Assembly (NCBI GenBank): GCA_941918925.1
Contig: OW799236.1
Coordinates: forward strand, 64,442,685 to 64,506,684
DNA from: Phyto melanocephala
Lineage: Eukaryota > Arthropoda > Insecta > Diptera > Rhinophoridae
Length of the DNA: 64,000 nt
Direction of reading: 5' to 3'
Shown here: positions 24,501 through 38,700 of the stretch, piece after piece
Layout: every line of letters starts with the position of its first letter
How positions within the stretch are numbered: the stretch's first letter is position 1
The notes under the pieces: model-generated
What the model was told of the DNA's origin: nothing
What the model saw: the letters and a program-made list of their open reading frames with translations, nothing else
The model's database searches: none
Translations under genes and position numbers: made by a program

Positions 24501-27500
24501 AAGAATGATTTTCACAGCATGTATGCTTCATCATTTTTATCATCATCATTTTGCTAATAATGATCATTCATCAGCTTTACCATAACGCATTACATTTAAC
24601 TTAAAAGCATTAAAACAAAAATATATTTTTATACAGTTTTTTTATTAAGAAGGAAAATTAATTGGTAAATTCACAAAGTGTCATAAAAGAAAAACAAAAC
24701 AAAATTTGTTGCGAAAAGTACACTTTGTAATAGCTAAGTAACTTGAGTAAATAAGCAAAGATTTTGTATTAATTTAGACCTTTTTTCCCCAAAGAATAAA
24801 CATAAACTAAATCATTGGTGAGAAGAGAAAATTATGGCATTATAAGCATTGTCATACTGTTATAATTTTAAAATGAAAATTTTTATAAAATAAAAGCTAA
24901 TTCAAACTATTTTAAAATTTTAGAAAAATATGACATTATGACAATACAATATGATGGCATTCTTTGTGAACAGCCCAAATATTTTTAAACTATTATAAAT
25001 TTTAGCATATTACTATAATATGGTAGGATAGCAAACCTTGTGAATCTATCAAATTCATTTAACACGTATTTTTTATAGTTCACTTTATTTACAGTTAACA
25101 GAAACATTGAACGTATACTTTAAAATCTAAAGCTTAGTATAGACGATATGTTGAATCAGCAAAATTATGCTTAAAAATATTTTACAAGTGCCAGCATATC
25201 GTGTAGACGAAAAATTTTTTCATCATAGGTATGTTTAACATCATTTGCTAACACTTTTTTAACAATCCAAACAAATGTATGTTGACGATTTCAACATATC
25301 GTGTAAACAGTAATATATTAAGTGCTCGACAAATTTCCTACGTATGATGACAGATATGTGATTTGTTGAAAAGCGTACGTGAGCTTTGATCTTACCACAA
25401 CGAGTTAGACTGAAATTTTACCAACAGCAACCCATTTTTTGTTTGCTATTACCTTTTATATTATATCTAGTTTTGTCCTGCTCTAGCCATCAGTAAGATA
25501 GCGAAAGCAACAGATGATTGCTTCACAATCAATGTTTAGGTTCAACGGTGTTAACTTTGAAATTTCGAAAAGCACCAAAACAGATAAAAACGCGTTATTT
25601 TAAAAATTTGTAGTTTTTTTATTCTATTTATTTCATAAAATTATAAATTTCAATATAAAAACATAATAAGTTTTCCTCGTTCGTATTAGGAACATAAAGC
25701 CACAAATGAATTTCAGTTGACCTCTAAAATATTTTATATTACAACTTACACGAAACAGAAGTTCTATACCACCCCTTAAATAATAATGCTATCAATATGA
25801 ACATTACTATATACTTATGAAAATACTCACTACATCATGGTGTCAATCCTTATTGGGTGAAATTATAAATTAAAAATTTTTTGCATAATAATTTCTTTTT
25901 TATTTTCATTTCTCTTAATACAAAATATATACAAACAAAGAAAAAACATTAAATATTCCTATTTAATTTTTTATAATAAACTTGAAACTTTACATATTAT
26001 GCTCGGCGCACAATTGGGACGAACGACGAATTTCGCCCAACACGACGAACTCTTCGGTAAAAATTCGTTGTGCAAATTCGTCGTGTGAAGCACAACAACG
26101 ACGAAAAAGTTACATCTTTTATAGTTGATAAAATTGTTTAGTGTTTGTGCAAAGCAAAAACAAAAATAATCGAAGAATTTAATTTTTTGTGAAACTCAAC
26201 AAAGCAAATAAATATAATTTCCGTAATAATAAAAGCTTGTTTACGAATAACCAAACGTTTGCAAAGAATGTCGTGGGTACGTGCATAAAACAATAACAAA
26301 AATTTTGTTTGTGTATAACAGCTTATAGTGTGACCATATGAAAAAAAGATCACTTAATAAACTTAAACATTTGCAAAAACACGAATAAAAACAAATTTTC
26401 GTACTTAACTTTTTTATACTTATTTTAAATGTTTTTAAATAAAAAATAAAACAATAATTAAAGTAAAAACTAACTTTATTTTCTTAAAAATTTGAGAAGT
26501 AAACCCAAATTTAATAAGAAATGGTCACCTTGTATCAATTTGTTTGTCGTTCGCCGGCGTAAGAAATAGAAATAAATCTAATACAGAGTTCGCCGCGTAT
26601 AGCGAACTTCGACTGACGCCACAATTGTATGCATTCTCATATACACAAATGTGTTTTATTTTTGATGACAAATATTCGCGACGAAAAATTCGTCGTTCGT
26701 CCCAATTGTGCGCCTAGCATTAAGTTCCAGAGATAATATAATTTTGTAAAAAGAATATGATAAGAAAAACAAGTAAGAGTGCTCTATTCGGCCATGCCGA
26801 ATCTGATAATACCCTTCACCATCATGTACATATGTATAATCCTACATCGTAGCTTAACCTATTTTTCATGTTATGTATACGCAATTTTTTATTATTTCTG
26901 ACGCCATCCTTGATTGTGAATTTTTACGTAGTTAACTGTATTCTATTAGTCAAACTCTTATCATTTCATACCCATATTGATGGCGTTAAAAAAATTTCCG
27001 TTTTAGACGCCATCTTGGATTTTAAATTTTTTAATTATTTACTGCATTCTACTGGTCAAGCCCTTTCATTTGATACCAATATTGAGGGGGTTAAAGAAGT
27101 TACATTTTAAAATACTAGATTTGATCCATATAGAAATGTATTGTTAGCCATTTTGTAGTGTCGGCTAACATGAATTTTAATTTTTAAATTTTTATTGTTC
27201 TTATATTGCGCTAGTCAAGCCCTTTCAGATGATACCAATATTGACTCTCTCGGTTGTCTAGAAGCTGAAAAAAATTGATTTTAGTTTGTAAATTTTTGGA
27301 ATATACATTTAAAAAAAAATTTTTTTTGCCTATAACTTTACCGATTAAAGCACGTTTCATCCAAATTTTTTCATGAATATCTCTAGAGGCATATTTATCT
27401 ACAAATAGTAGCAAAGGTACCTATAAATTATTCTATGGCTGAAAAATTTTAATTTTGGTTGTAAAAATATATGAAAAAACAGGGGCAGTCGTGTTTATTG

Positions 27501-30500
27501 CCTCATATCTCAGGTGGTTTTAGGGCGATTATGCTGAATTTCAATAGCGATTCATTCCCGGATGTTTCCGAAAGAATACCATACACAGATCTGATTAAAA
27601 TATGGTTGCTTCTAAAATTTGATTTTAACCAACACACGGACAGACGGACATTACTTAATCGACTCTTCTATTGATAAGCTTTCAGAAAATATATACTTTA
27701 TGGGGTCGGAAATGAAAATTGTAGAAATTAGAAACGGAATGACAAAGCCGTATATACCCTTGTGCACAACAGGTGAAGGGTGTATTAAAAACAAGTAGAG
27801 CACTATATTCGGCTGTGCCGAATCTTTTGTACCACCACCAATTTGATGTGCTTTTATAGCACAGAATTTATTATTTTGTTATTAACATTAATCGTTATGG
27901 AATAATATCTTTATACTAAAATATGTATCACTTTCTTTGTATAACTGCGATAACAATGATATTGACTAGAAGGATATCGGTAGCAAATTTCATCATCATA
28001 CCTCTAATTTTGTCGGTTTTATGAGCCTTTAAATTTCATTAACAGTAGAAACGTGAAAAGTGGGCGTTATAGTAGGCGTGACGAAGTTGTTTCTGCTAAT
28101 GACTACAACTTGGATAGTTCAATACAGTCCATTATTATTACGTAGAGGAATTATATGAATTTGAGATAAATCGTTTTATGGGAGGTGGGCGTGTCACATT
28201 TATTTTCCTTTAGAAAATTAAACCAAAAAGCAATGTTTGCAAAATTTAAGAATCGTCTATCTAATTTTGTCAGTTTTATTAGGTCTTAAATTTTATATAT
28301 AACTCCTTTTCTAATGCATAGGTTTAAGAAATTTTCAGGGAGATTGCATTTACTCAGGAAATATATTTGGAGTTTTATGACTCCACGTTAATGCGTTTGG
28401 GCACAATTCTATTTTATTCGATGTTGGAAGGACACGGTTTTTTTGACCTGCTCTTGTATTACGAGCTATAACTCTCTTCGTTATATTCCGATTTAGCCCA
28501 TTTTCAATACCAAACAAACCTTGTGTATAAGAAATATTCTAGCAAAATTTCAGCCCCTAGCTTTATCGGTGCGACCTCTATCGTGCTTTCAACAGACGGA
28601 CGGACATAGCTAGATCGTCATAAAATAAAAACCCTGATTCAGCATATATATACTTAATAGGGTATAAAATGGATATTTCGATGTGTTGCAAACCGAATGA
28701 CAAAATGAATATGCCCTAACCTTTTTTTTAATGACAGGTATAAATAGAAATAAATATTGTTGGTTGGGTTTATGAAGTTTTTAACTTTTGTTTCTTGTGT
28801 TATTTAAAATTCTCATATTGTTTGTGAAAATTTAAAATAAAGCTTGTAACATTTTTAAACTTTTTCATAAATTTTGTAGTTTAAAGGCGTACTGATGATC
28901 TGGCATAAGCACCAGTGAAATGCATATAGACCAGCTTAACCCTCCGTCATGCACGTGTTACGATAGTCACGTACGTAGCGCATGTATCCAGATACACTAT
29001 GTATTTCAGTACATTTATATGAAAAATAAGCTATTTTAGTGATAATATTACATTGTTATATTGTTATCACGTCAGGCAGATATTTATTTTCTATTATTTT
29101 GTTCTTAGTACATGCTAAACCACCTACCCGTGCAAAAAAAAAAATTTAATGAGAAATAAAACAAGAAACATTTTATTTTTGTGTTTAATTTCAAAAAAAT
29201 AATTTTTATAAAGTTCATTTCAATTAAATTTAGTAGTTATAAAGTAAGTTTTAACTAATTCTAAATTAAAAAAGTCTTACACAGCTTCAGGTAAGCAACT
29301 TAAACATGTATACTCTGATTTCGAATGTTGTAGGCATACCGGATTCGAGCACTTGGAACAAAAAAACGAGTAAATCGGCCAATTTGTACATCTCCCAATA
29401 TACAAAGCTGACAACTTTTTCTCTTTTGTAGAGTGTCAGGACCACTTGAGCTAGGAACTACTACTGGAATCTGAAATGAAAAAGGAAGACGAGGAAAATG
29501 AGATGTAATGAAGGGCAAATGTTATATCAATCCGACTTGCATTAAGTGGTCTTCCAAAATACGATTCCATGGCCAAACGGGTGTTGAACTGTTTGATGAT
29601 GTGAATGTTGTTCATTTGGTTTTCAATATGTGGAAGAACTAATGTATTGGCTAACGTAGTGAGAAAATTTCTTCTAACACTATTTTTATTGAGACCATCA
29701 ACTTCTTTGCAAATGCAAAATGCAGCCAGTGCCATGGTGTCCAACATGTTGCAGAAAAAGGCAAAAGCCCATCGTCTTGTTGACCGCTTTGTAGTAAAAT
29801 GTTTAACCATTTGGTCCATACCATCTACGCCAGCTTTATGTTCATTGTAAAACAAAATTGCTTTGGGTTTCATTGCTTCCCCTTCACAATGTTTCGTATA
29901 ATGAACGGTCGAAAGTAGGTTCACACATTTATTTTTTTTTTGGCACGTAGCTACTAATTGATACCAAATTTTCGTGGAATCCAAATAACGATGACGAAAC
30001 AGGACGAGAACGATCCTTTCTCATTTTGTTAGGAATACATTTTTTATTGGAGTGAATGGTACCAGCAAATGCCAGACCAATTCTGGCCAGACACTTTACT
30101 CCTTCTAAAGTAGTAAAAAAGTTGTCAGCTACAATTGTTCGGCCAGTATTGCTGTACGGCTTTGCGAGTTGTATTAAAACAGTTTCACCTTGATTCACTT
30201 CCCTTTCTTCTCCTTCTTGTCGACCGGTATAGAGCTTTCATTGCAGTGGATATTTAGATTTGGAATCGCAAGCCCACCAAATTTTGATGTCATATTTCGC
30301 TGGTTTTAATTGGTATGTACTGAGTAAATTTAGTTTTTCCACGATATGGGAACAATTGTTCATTAATTGTTATGCTGCCATGCGGACTATAGTTTTTGGG
30401 CAAGATTTTCATTTAAAAAATTCCAAACGTCACGAATGGGTGCAACTGTGTCATCGCGCAATCGTTGAGCGCGTGTTCTACCATCATCAAAAATAATGTA

Positions 30501-32716
30501 TCGTGCCAGTGCAGTAAATCGATTAAAAGACATGGCTGCTCTAAATATGGGTAGATTATTTGACTGCCACAAAGCTTTTGTGGTTTGCATATTATTGTGG
30601 GAATAACCAGCTGCCAAAAAAATGCAAAAAATCTGTCCAAACTTTTTTTACTGGGATTAGCTGCATTCCACTTCTCGACTACAGTTTTTCCATGGCGATT
30701 CGTTTCAGAAATGATGATAAATGTTATATTTGGTGTGAAAAATTTTTTTAACAACTCAATTGGAACACTGTTTTGTTCCTTCGGACCAGGTCGAAAACGC
30801 ATGATATTGTGTTGACGTAAACGAACTCCAATATTTAGTTCATTTTTACACCATATAGTACCGTCCTTACCAAGAAAATAATCTTCGGTAGCTTTCTGTT
30901 CTTCAATTCCTTCATCGTCTTCACTATCAAACACTTCATCTGCTTCGACAACCCAATCATTTTCGACATCTGAGGCATCGCCATCGTCTGACATATGATT
31001 TAGATCCATATCGTCGTCAACTCCTGGGAAGTCATCAATCTCATCATTTGCAACCACTTCTTCAGCGGCTCTTTCACGCTCTAACTCATTGACCAATGCT
31101 TCTGCTAGTCGTGCATGGAAATTCACATTACCACTATGAAATCGCGTATTATAAACAAACTGCACTTCTGCACCCATTTTTTTTTCGAATAAATAAAAAT
31201 TCTTCCGTAAATTATTGACTGTACCTTTCAAAGTTCACTATGCAACTCAAAAATACTAATAAAGTACAGTACACTTCATACAAAATGCGTGTGTATCTGG
31301 CTAGATACATGCGCTACGTATAGATGAAAAAATTCACATAAATTTAGTTTGTTGACTTTGTATCAATAGTCCATAAACATTAAAAAAAGTACCTTTTTTG
31401 TCGCCCATAACATTTTTAGTCTCATCTAGAATCAATAGTCCTTGATTGTACAATCCTAAATTCATAAACGTAGAAAATACAAAAAGTACCATAAAAATTC
31501 AAAAAAGTATCTTTTGGGTCGCCGATAACATTTTCAATCTTACCTTGTATCAATAGCCACCAATTTCAAAATTATAGCTTCGCAAACGTTAGAAATACAA
31601 AAAGTACCAAAAAGTTTCCAAAAATATCACCTAAATAATTGTCCATATTCTATTAGGAAATAATAATTGTCAAACTTTGTCCCATTGAAAAATATAAGAA
31701 AAGTTTCTTTTAAAAAAAGTACAAAAAAAGGGACAATTTTAACCCCTTATACATGTGAATTTGAAAAAAAAATGCCGAATTCCTATTAATATTTTTTCGC
31801 GGATTACTTTAAACAGTTTAAACATATTTCTTAGCTTTATGTGTTTGGAAGTTACGCAGGGTACCAAAAAAGTAACAAATATAGTTTTTACCCGTTTTTT
31901 ACCCTTTTAGGTGTTGAAAATTCAAAAAAGGGCCAGACATCTGTTAGCTTATTTTTTGTGCAAATTACAATTCTTTTTCAATTTTATTTGTATCGTTTTT
32001 AGTTTAGCAGATATAAGATTACCGATTTTACCCTTTTTTACTTTTTTAAAGTACGAATTTCCAAAAATCCCTTTTAGTGGAGCTATACATTGAAAGAGGA
32101 CTTGATTGTCTAATGGGTCGATTATGGATAGCAACCGAACTTCAGTTGCGTTACCAGCTGGCAACTATAACTTCTCGGTTGCTAAATTTTCATATAAAAT
32201 TGACAGCTGGTAGTTGCCAGTTGCAATCTGTAATCCCTTTTTTGGCAACTGGCAACGTAACTGAGGTTCAGTTGCTATCCATAATCGACCCATAAATATC
32301 ATGTCTCTAGTTCTTTGCGTTTGGGCTGTGCGATGATGAATTAGTCAGTCAGTCAGTCAGTCAGTCATTCAGGTAATCAGTCAGTCAGTCACGTTACTCT
32401 TTTGTATATATAGATAAGTGTTTGTGTTAAATTTTATGTCAGAAAATTTTTAATTTTTTTTTCGTTGTTGTTTACAGGGCTGCCGTTTTTGGTTATTTCT
32501 AAATAAAAGTGGTTATTTTTTTCTTTAATGTGGAGATGTGAATATTTTTCTCATTTTGGTTATTTTTTTGCAAAACGCACATATATGTTATACTTTTGAA
32601 TCTTTTATGTTCTTCAATTTTTAGTATTGCTACCAGGGCAACCAAAAATAAAACAACTGTGACTAAAATTGCTAGTATATTTACATACATTTACAAAAGT
32701 TAACTTATTGCATACA

Positions 32717-32747
<31 letters not shown>

Positions 32748-35700
32748 GTAAGTAAAAGAATTATAATTGTTTTGTTATTATTATTATTAATTGTAATTGG
32801 AATTATGATTTGATCACATGCGTTACATCCTACTAATATAATAAATGTGAATGTTTGGATGCTTGTATGTTTGGATATTTGTTACTTAGTCACGGAAAAA
32901 CGGCTGAACGGAACTAAATGAAATTCAGCACATACGTAGATATCAACCTAGATTAACACATAGGCTACTTTTTATCGTAAATTCATCATCACACATCCTA
33001 AACGGGTTGTTTGTGGTGTAAATATTTTTATTTTTGTTGATAAACACTAAGTCTACCATTTTTTTCGATACTACGCAGACGAAGTCTCGGAAACAAGCTA
33101 GTTATAAATATGTATGCATTTAAAATGTTATTTAATAAAAATACTACTTATTGGAATTTGGTTATTTTTTCTCATTTGGTAACTTTTTAAAGCGAATTTT
33201 GGTTGTACAAATTTTTTGGTTGTGGCAGCACTGGTTGTTTAATATATATTTATTTTGGTTGAACTATTAAAAATTTTTGTTTCACTTATACTTTCCCTCC
33301 AAAAGCTTAAGCTGTATCCGCGCCTTGTTGAAATATCATTTGTTGACGTTGAATTAAAAAAATTTGGTACTTTCAGCGTATCGTGTAAACGACCAACATA
33401 TTCAATATTCTAGCAGAGACATCTGCAGTTATTTTCAAGCAAATGAATATTAGCATACTTATGATGATGCAACATACCGTCTAGACTAAGCTTAATAATA
33501 ATTATCTTAAACCGTGTGTTTTAAAAATTTCCCGCTCCTTCAAGATTAAATAAACGAACAGTTCGTTAAAGCGAGTTTTAATCCGGTTAGTATGAAATAT
33601 ATTATATTGCTCTGGTTTTTTTATATCTAGTTAAAACGTTTCACATTTTTTAACGGTCATTTGTTTAACTTTTTAAAATGTTTAGAGTTTTTTAATTGAT
33701 ATGGTATTTTTAATAAATCAGGGAATTAGTACATTTTAAATAAACAATAGCTTATAGCGTTAATCATTGCTACTAATCGTGTTATGAGCTTGTATAACTG
33801 TTACAATGCTTCGCTAACGAAATATCTGTGTAAAAAAAAGTATAATTCCTTAAGTCGATATAAGCTAAAATTGAGATCACACCATGGCAATCACGCAATT
33901 TAAAATTACCATTAGGTGAATTTTCAACTGTTTTGAACAACTTTACTGGAGTTTAAAGCTTAAGGGCCGTATTCATAAAAATTATTTTAGGTTTATTAAA
34001 GGCTTATTTGAAAGATGTTGCAGAGAAATTTGTCAAATAAGCCTTCAATAAACCTAAAATATTTTTTATGAATACGGTTCTAAAAGGTTATTGTCTATAC
34101 GAGGGATACTATTTATATTTCGGGAATAGCAAAAAATAAAAATTTTAAACGAGAAATGGCTTTATTGTTTTTCAAAATATTTCCATTGATGATCAAAACT
34201 TTTTAATTATTTGATAAATTATAGGTTCCCATGACGATCTCGCACTTTCATTTCACGGACTGCATCGATGTTTTGTGTCATAACAACCGATTTTGGATAA
34301 TCCTCGCGGAATTCGTCGGCTTTAGAATTACGATCTCTATTGAATTCACTATACCAGTGATATACTGTGGTTTTCGATGGTGCTTTGTTGCCATGCAATG
34401 AACTCATTTCATCGACACTTTCTTGTTAAGATAATCCACGTCTAAAGTGGTGTAAAATAATCCAATGAAAACCTTATTATACCCTTCACACAGTGAAAAA
34501 GGGTATATACAGGTTTGTCATTCCGTGTGAAATTCTTACAATTTTAATTTCCGACCCCATCAAGTATTTATTTTCTGAAAGCTTATGAATAGGGGAGTCG
34601 ATGAAACTCTGTCAGTCTGTCCGTCTGTCCGTGTGTATGTTGAAATCAACTTTTTGGAGCTCCTCGACATCGCCTGGACCCGGGTGAGGTACATAAACAA
34701 CTAAGATAAGAACAAAAAACCATGACCACCTCGTTTTTTTTTACAACAACAACATACATACATACAAACGTGGTATACTGCTTAGAGTAAAATGGCATCG
34801 AATCCCAGCTGAGCCAAAAATTTTTTTTTTTCATTTTATATATACCCGGTGTGCTTCACCTCCCCAAATTTTAGTATTTAATTCATATGGCAGGTGCCAC
34901 GCCCATTATTGTTAATGCACCCATTTTTTTCCATAAATGTTTATTTGAATATCAAAGTTGCTTTTGAAAGTCCGCCCATTTTTTACCCAAATGTTCGTGT
35001 GGATGTCAAAGCTTACCGTACTTAATTTGAAGACTCTAGCTGCATTAACTTTCGTGATATATAATATTTAATACTTATTCTTTAATAGGGCGTGGCACCC
35101 CGCCCACTTACAATTTGAAACCAAAGTATAGCCTATAGTTCCTTCCAGACATACAGAAAAATTCTGTGAAAATTTCAATGAAATCAGTCCAGCCGTTGAA
35201 CCGTCTATAAAGCACAAACAAACTAAAAAATGTCAAACTTTATTATGGTGTTGCCAGATTTTAGCTATTGATATTAGTGTTGCCAACTCCCGAAATATAA
35301 TTAGTTCCTGTCGTATTTTTTTAATAAACAATATTATTTGGAATATTTACTTATTTTAACTAAATTTACAAAAACTAATATATTTTTTCATTAATTCAGC
35401 GCATAATTATTATAATAGTCTCTGTTTTAATTTTTTTAATTTATTAAAATCAACTTAAAAATTTAAAAGTGCTTTCCTGAAATACTATTAAAACATACAA
35501 ACGCAGTTTTTCCTTATTTCTACAGATATATAATTTATACAGTCAAACAATTGCCCTATTCATAAAAAATATTTAAGGTTTATTGGAGGCTTAATAAACC
35601 TAAAATATTTTTTATAAATACGGCAGTAAGAATTTACTTGAAAACACTTTTTAAATAGTGCAGTGTAGTGGACATTCTCTTCGAGGTTTGAGGTCACATC

Positions 35701-38700
35701 CTGTATGTCGTAAAATTGATAGTTCATAATGTCTCACCTACGTCCAAAAACCTGCCTTTTCTCTTGAGTTTTATCCCAGTGAAAAGCAAACTCAGTATCA
35801 TTAGGGGAAAATTAGTCCTTCTAAACATTGAGGCTTTTCTTTGGATTCCCAAGGATAGAAGTGTCTGACACTAAAGAGTCCCTAAAAAAAATTTAGCGTT
35901 GAGGCAAGTCATTTTTTTACACAGTTAGGAGTTATAAGCATTTAAAGTTGATACCAACACATGTGCAAACGATACGTGTGTAAAAAAAAACAAAAAAAAC
36001 TGTTTTATGTTTATAACAACAATGCTATCATAATTCCATATGAATTACACTCTGAGTACAAAACAGGAAGGATAAATACTTAGATGTTGTGTAATAACCA
36101 GACCAAGTAAAAAATTACATAATCTACCTAATGCCGTTAACGGTTTATTTTTACCATTATTGAAATTATTTTTAATAAACATTTGTTACTACAGAAATTT
36201 GATAAATTAATTCCAAAAGAAGTTGTTGCAGTAAAAATTTTACAACCACAAGATAGACAATGTGGTTGTAAAACCTTAGGCATTCGAAGCAACAATAAAT
36301 CTGATTCTTAATTACGGCATTCGATATAAATCCAATAGATTTTTTGATAGGTATGGAAATTTTATTTGCTCTTAATATAAATTAAAAGTAAGCTGGTAAA
36401 ACGTTAAACTATTCAAAATTTACCGACTTAAAATTCTTTTTTCTTTCAGTGGAGCGTAGGGCTTCAATATGACTTCTTCAACGGACCGTATTGGTAGCTT
36501 CTTTAGCTACGTCACTTAAGGTTAACCCGTGCTGAAATTAATCAAAATTAATTTTTTAAGTAATAGCTTTACAAGTATCAAACGAAAGTCTTTTTCTCCA
36601 TATAAAATCTTTGAACGTTAAAAAACCAAAATATATATTTATAGGTTTCGATCTATCTTAGATAGGGTCTGCCAACCGAGCTATATAAACAAACAATTTT
36701 ATAACTTCTTGATTGATTTGAAAATTATACTTACGTGAAAATATTAATTTTCAAAACGGTGCTTTAAAATAATGTTTAAATGGATTGCAACATCTGACAA
36801 TCGGGGCGATTCCAGATAGGCCTTACAAATACTCCTACTATACTTATTGATACCAAAATGGAACTTAAAGTATACGTTCAATTGTTTTGAGTAGAAATTG
36901 TTGATTTGTCAATTAAATTTTCTAATCAAAAATATAGACTTAACTTCTACCAATTAAGACTTAAAGCGTTAAGATCCATTTTAATTTGAGTGATTTTTTC
37001 GTTAAAAAGAAAGAAAAAAACATATAAAAGCCGTCCGTTTTTTATATAAAATGAATTAAAAGTAGATATGAACATACAAATAAAGGGTGTCCAAATAAGA
37101 GGTATAATCACAATTTTAATAAAAATAAGAAATTTTTGAGATATTCGAAATATTTTTAATTCAGTTTTGTAATAAAATAGGTTCCGGCTAAAAACCACAT
37201 ATTATCTACATCTAAATCATGTTTCGCAACAAAAATCTTTTAATCATCCCCCTGCAGTAAATTCCATTTGTCATTGATACTTCAAATTTGGACATCCTTT
37301 TCTTTAAGTTTATATCAAGACATATTCATCCAGGTCGCAACACTTGTTCGGGAAACATTATGTCTATTTTTTTTTGGCTTCGCCTTGATTTCATTTATTT
37401 ATGCAGAGATGGAAAATTAGATTTTCGTTCGCTATTAAACAATTATTCAAGGTAACTTTTTTGATAATAAATGTACTATTTTTTGATTTTTACACCCCCT
37501 TTTAAATGGGGTTTCCAAATATATTTATGTATTTGCTTTCTTAAATCAAGTTTTTTTATATTAGACATGTCATACAAACTTTTCCATCCCTGATATACGA
37601 ATGCGCCTTGACAGAAAACATCTACTAAAAAAAGTTACTTTGTTGTATCAGTTCGCGGTTGCCGTTGTATGAATATGCCTTCGTTTATATTAAACTATAG
37701 GTCATATTTATCAGTAAATACTATTTATTTTTTGTTTGTTGTAATTGCCATATTGATAAAAAATATCTTAGAATTAATTAAGTCTTATTTGACAAATTTC
37801 TGTACAACATCTGTCAAATAATCCTTTAATAAACCAAAAATAATATACTGCAGAAAAGCTTTAGTAGTTATTTATTTTGATCTATATTATTTTAATTATT
37901 TAAGTACGTATTTATATAAGTATTTCTAATTTAAAATTTTACGATTTGCTGGCAACATATGAGTAACATTTTTGAGTATTGTGCAGAAAAGTTAACATTT
38001 TTTCAAATAATTTTGTATCATTTAAAATAAAAATGTATAAATAAAATTAGCTTATTTACAAGGGTGTGCTAAGTGTCGTATTGTCATAAAGTTAAATTGC
38101 CCAAAATTTTTAAAATGATTAAAATTATTTCGATTGTTTATTGTAACATTTGTAGACCTTTTTTAAATGTTAAAAAATTATAACTTTATGATAATACGAC
38201 ACTTAGGACACCTTGTGAATAAGCCAAAAATTAATTAATATTTATAATTTCAAATGCCTAAGTAGTTACCAAAAATATTTATATAAAATTTGTAGAAAAT
38301 TTGTAATATTCAAATGGAGGGTTAATTGAAAAGAATATTTTTATATGTATATGAAAATTGACATTTTGTAGAAAATATTAAAACTTTGAAAACCATTTTA
38401 TTTAGATAGAAATTTATCATTGTTTTTTCAAATACAGTGTATTTTAATTAAAAAAAAAAAGATTTTTATTAAAGAATTTCATTAAAAAAACCTTGCCCAA
38501 ATAACTCATTAAAATTATTAAAATTCTTTTTTATTTTCAAAAAGATAGAAAGTTGTTTTTTTAATTACTTTCAAACGTGTTTTTATATAAGGATATCTTA
38601 GGATTAGTGCACGCAAAGAAAAAATATGGTTGTGGTAACCATAATCGAAGAGCAACATACTATCATTGAATTGTATGATTATGCTTAAAACATATAATGA

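Noticed and set aside
32709..32744. CRISPR-like or regulatory array
   Set aside because: It is a simple CATA microsatellite; there are no spacers, and the DNA is eukaryotic.
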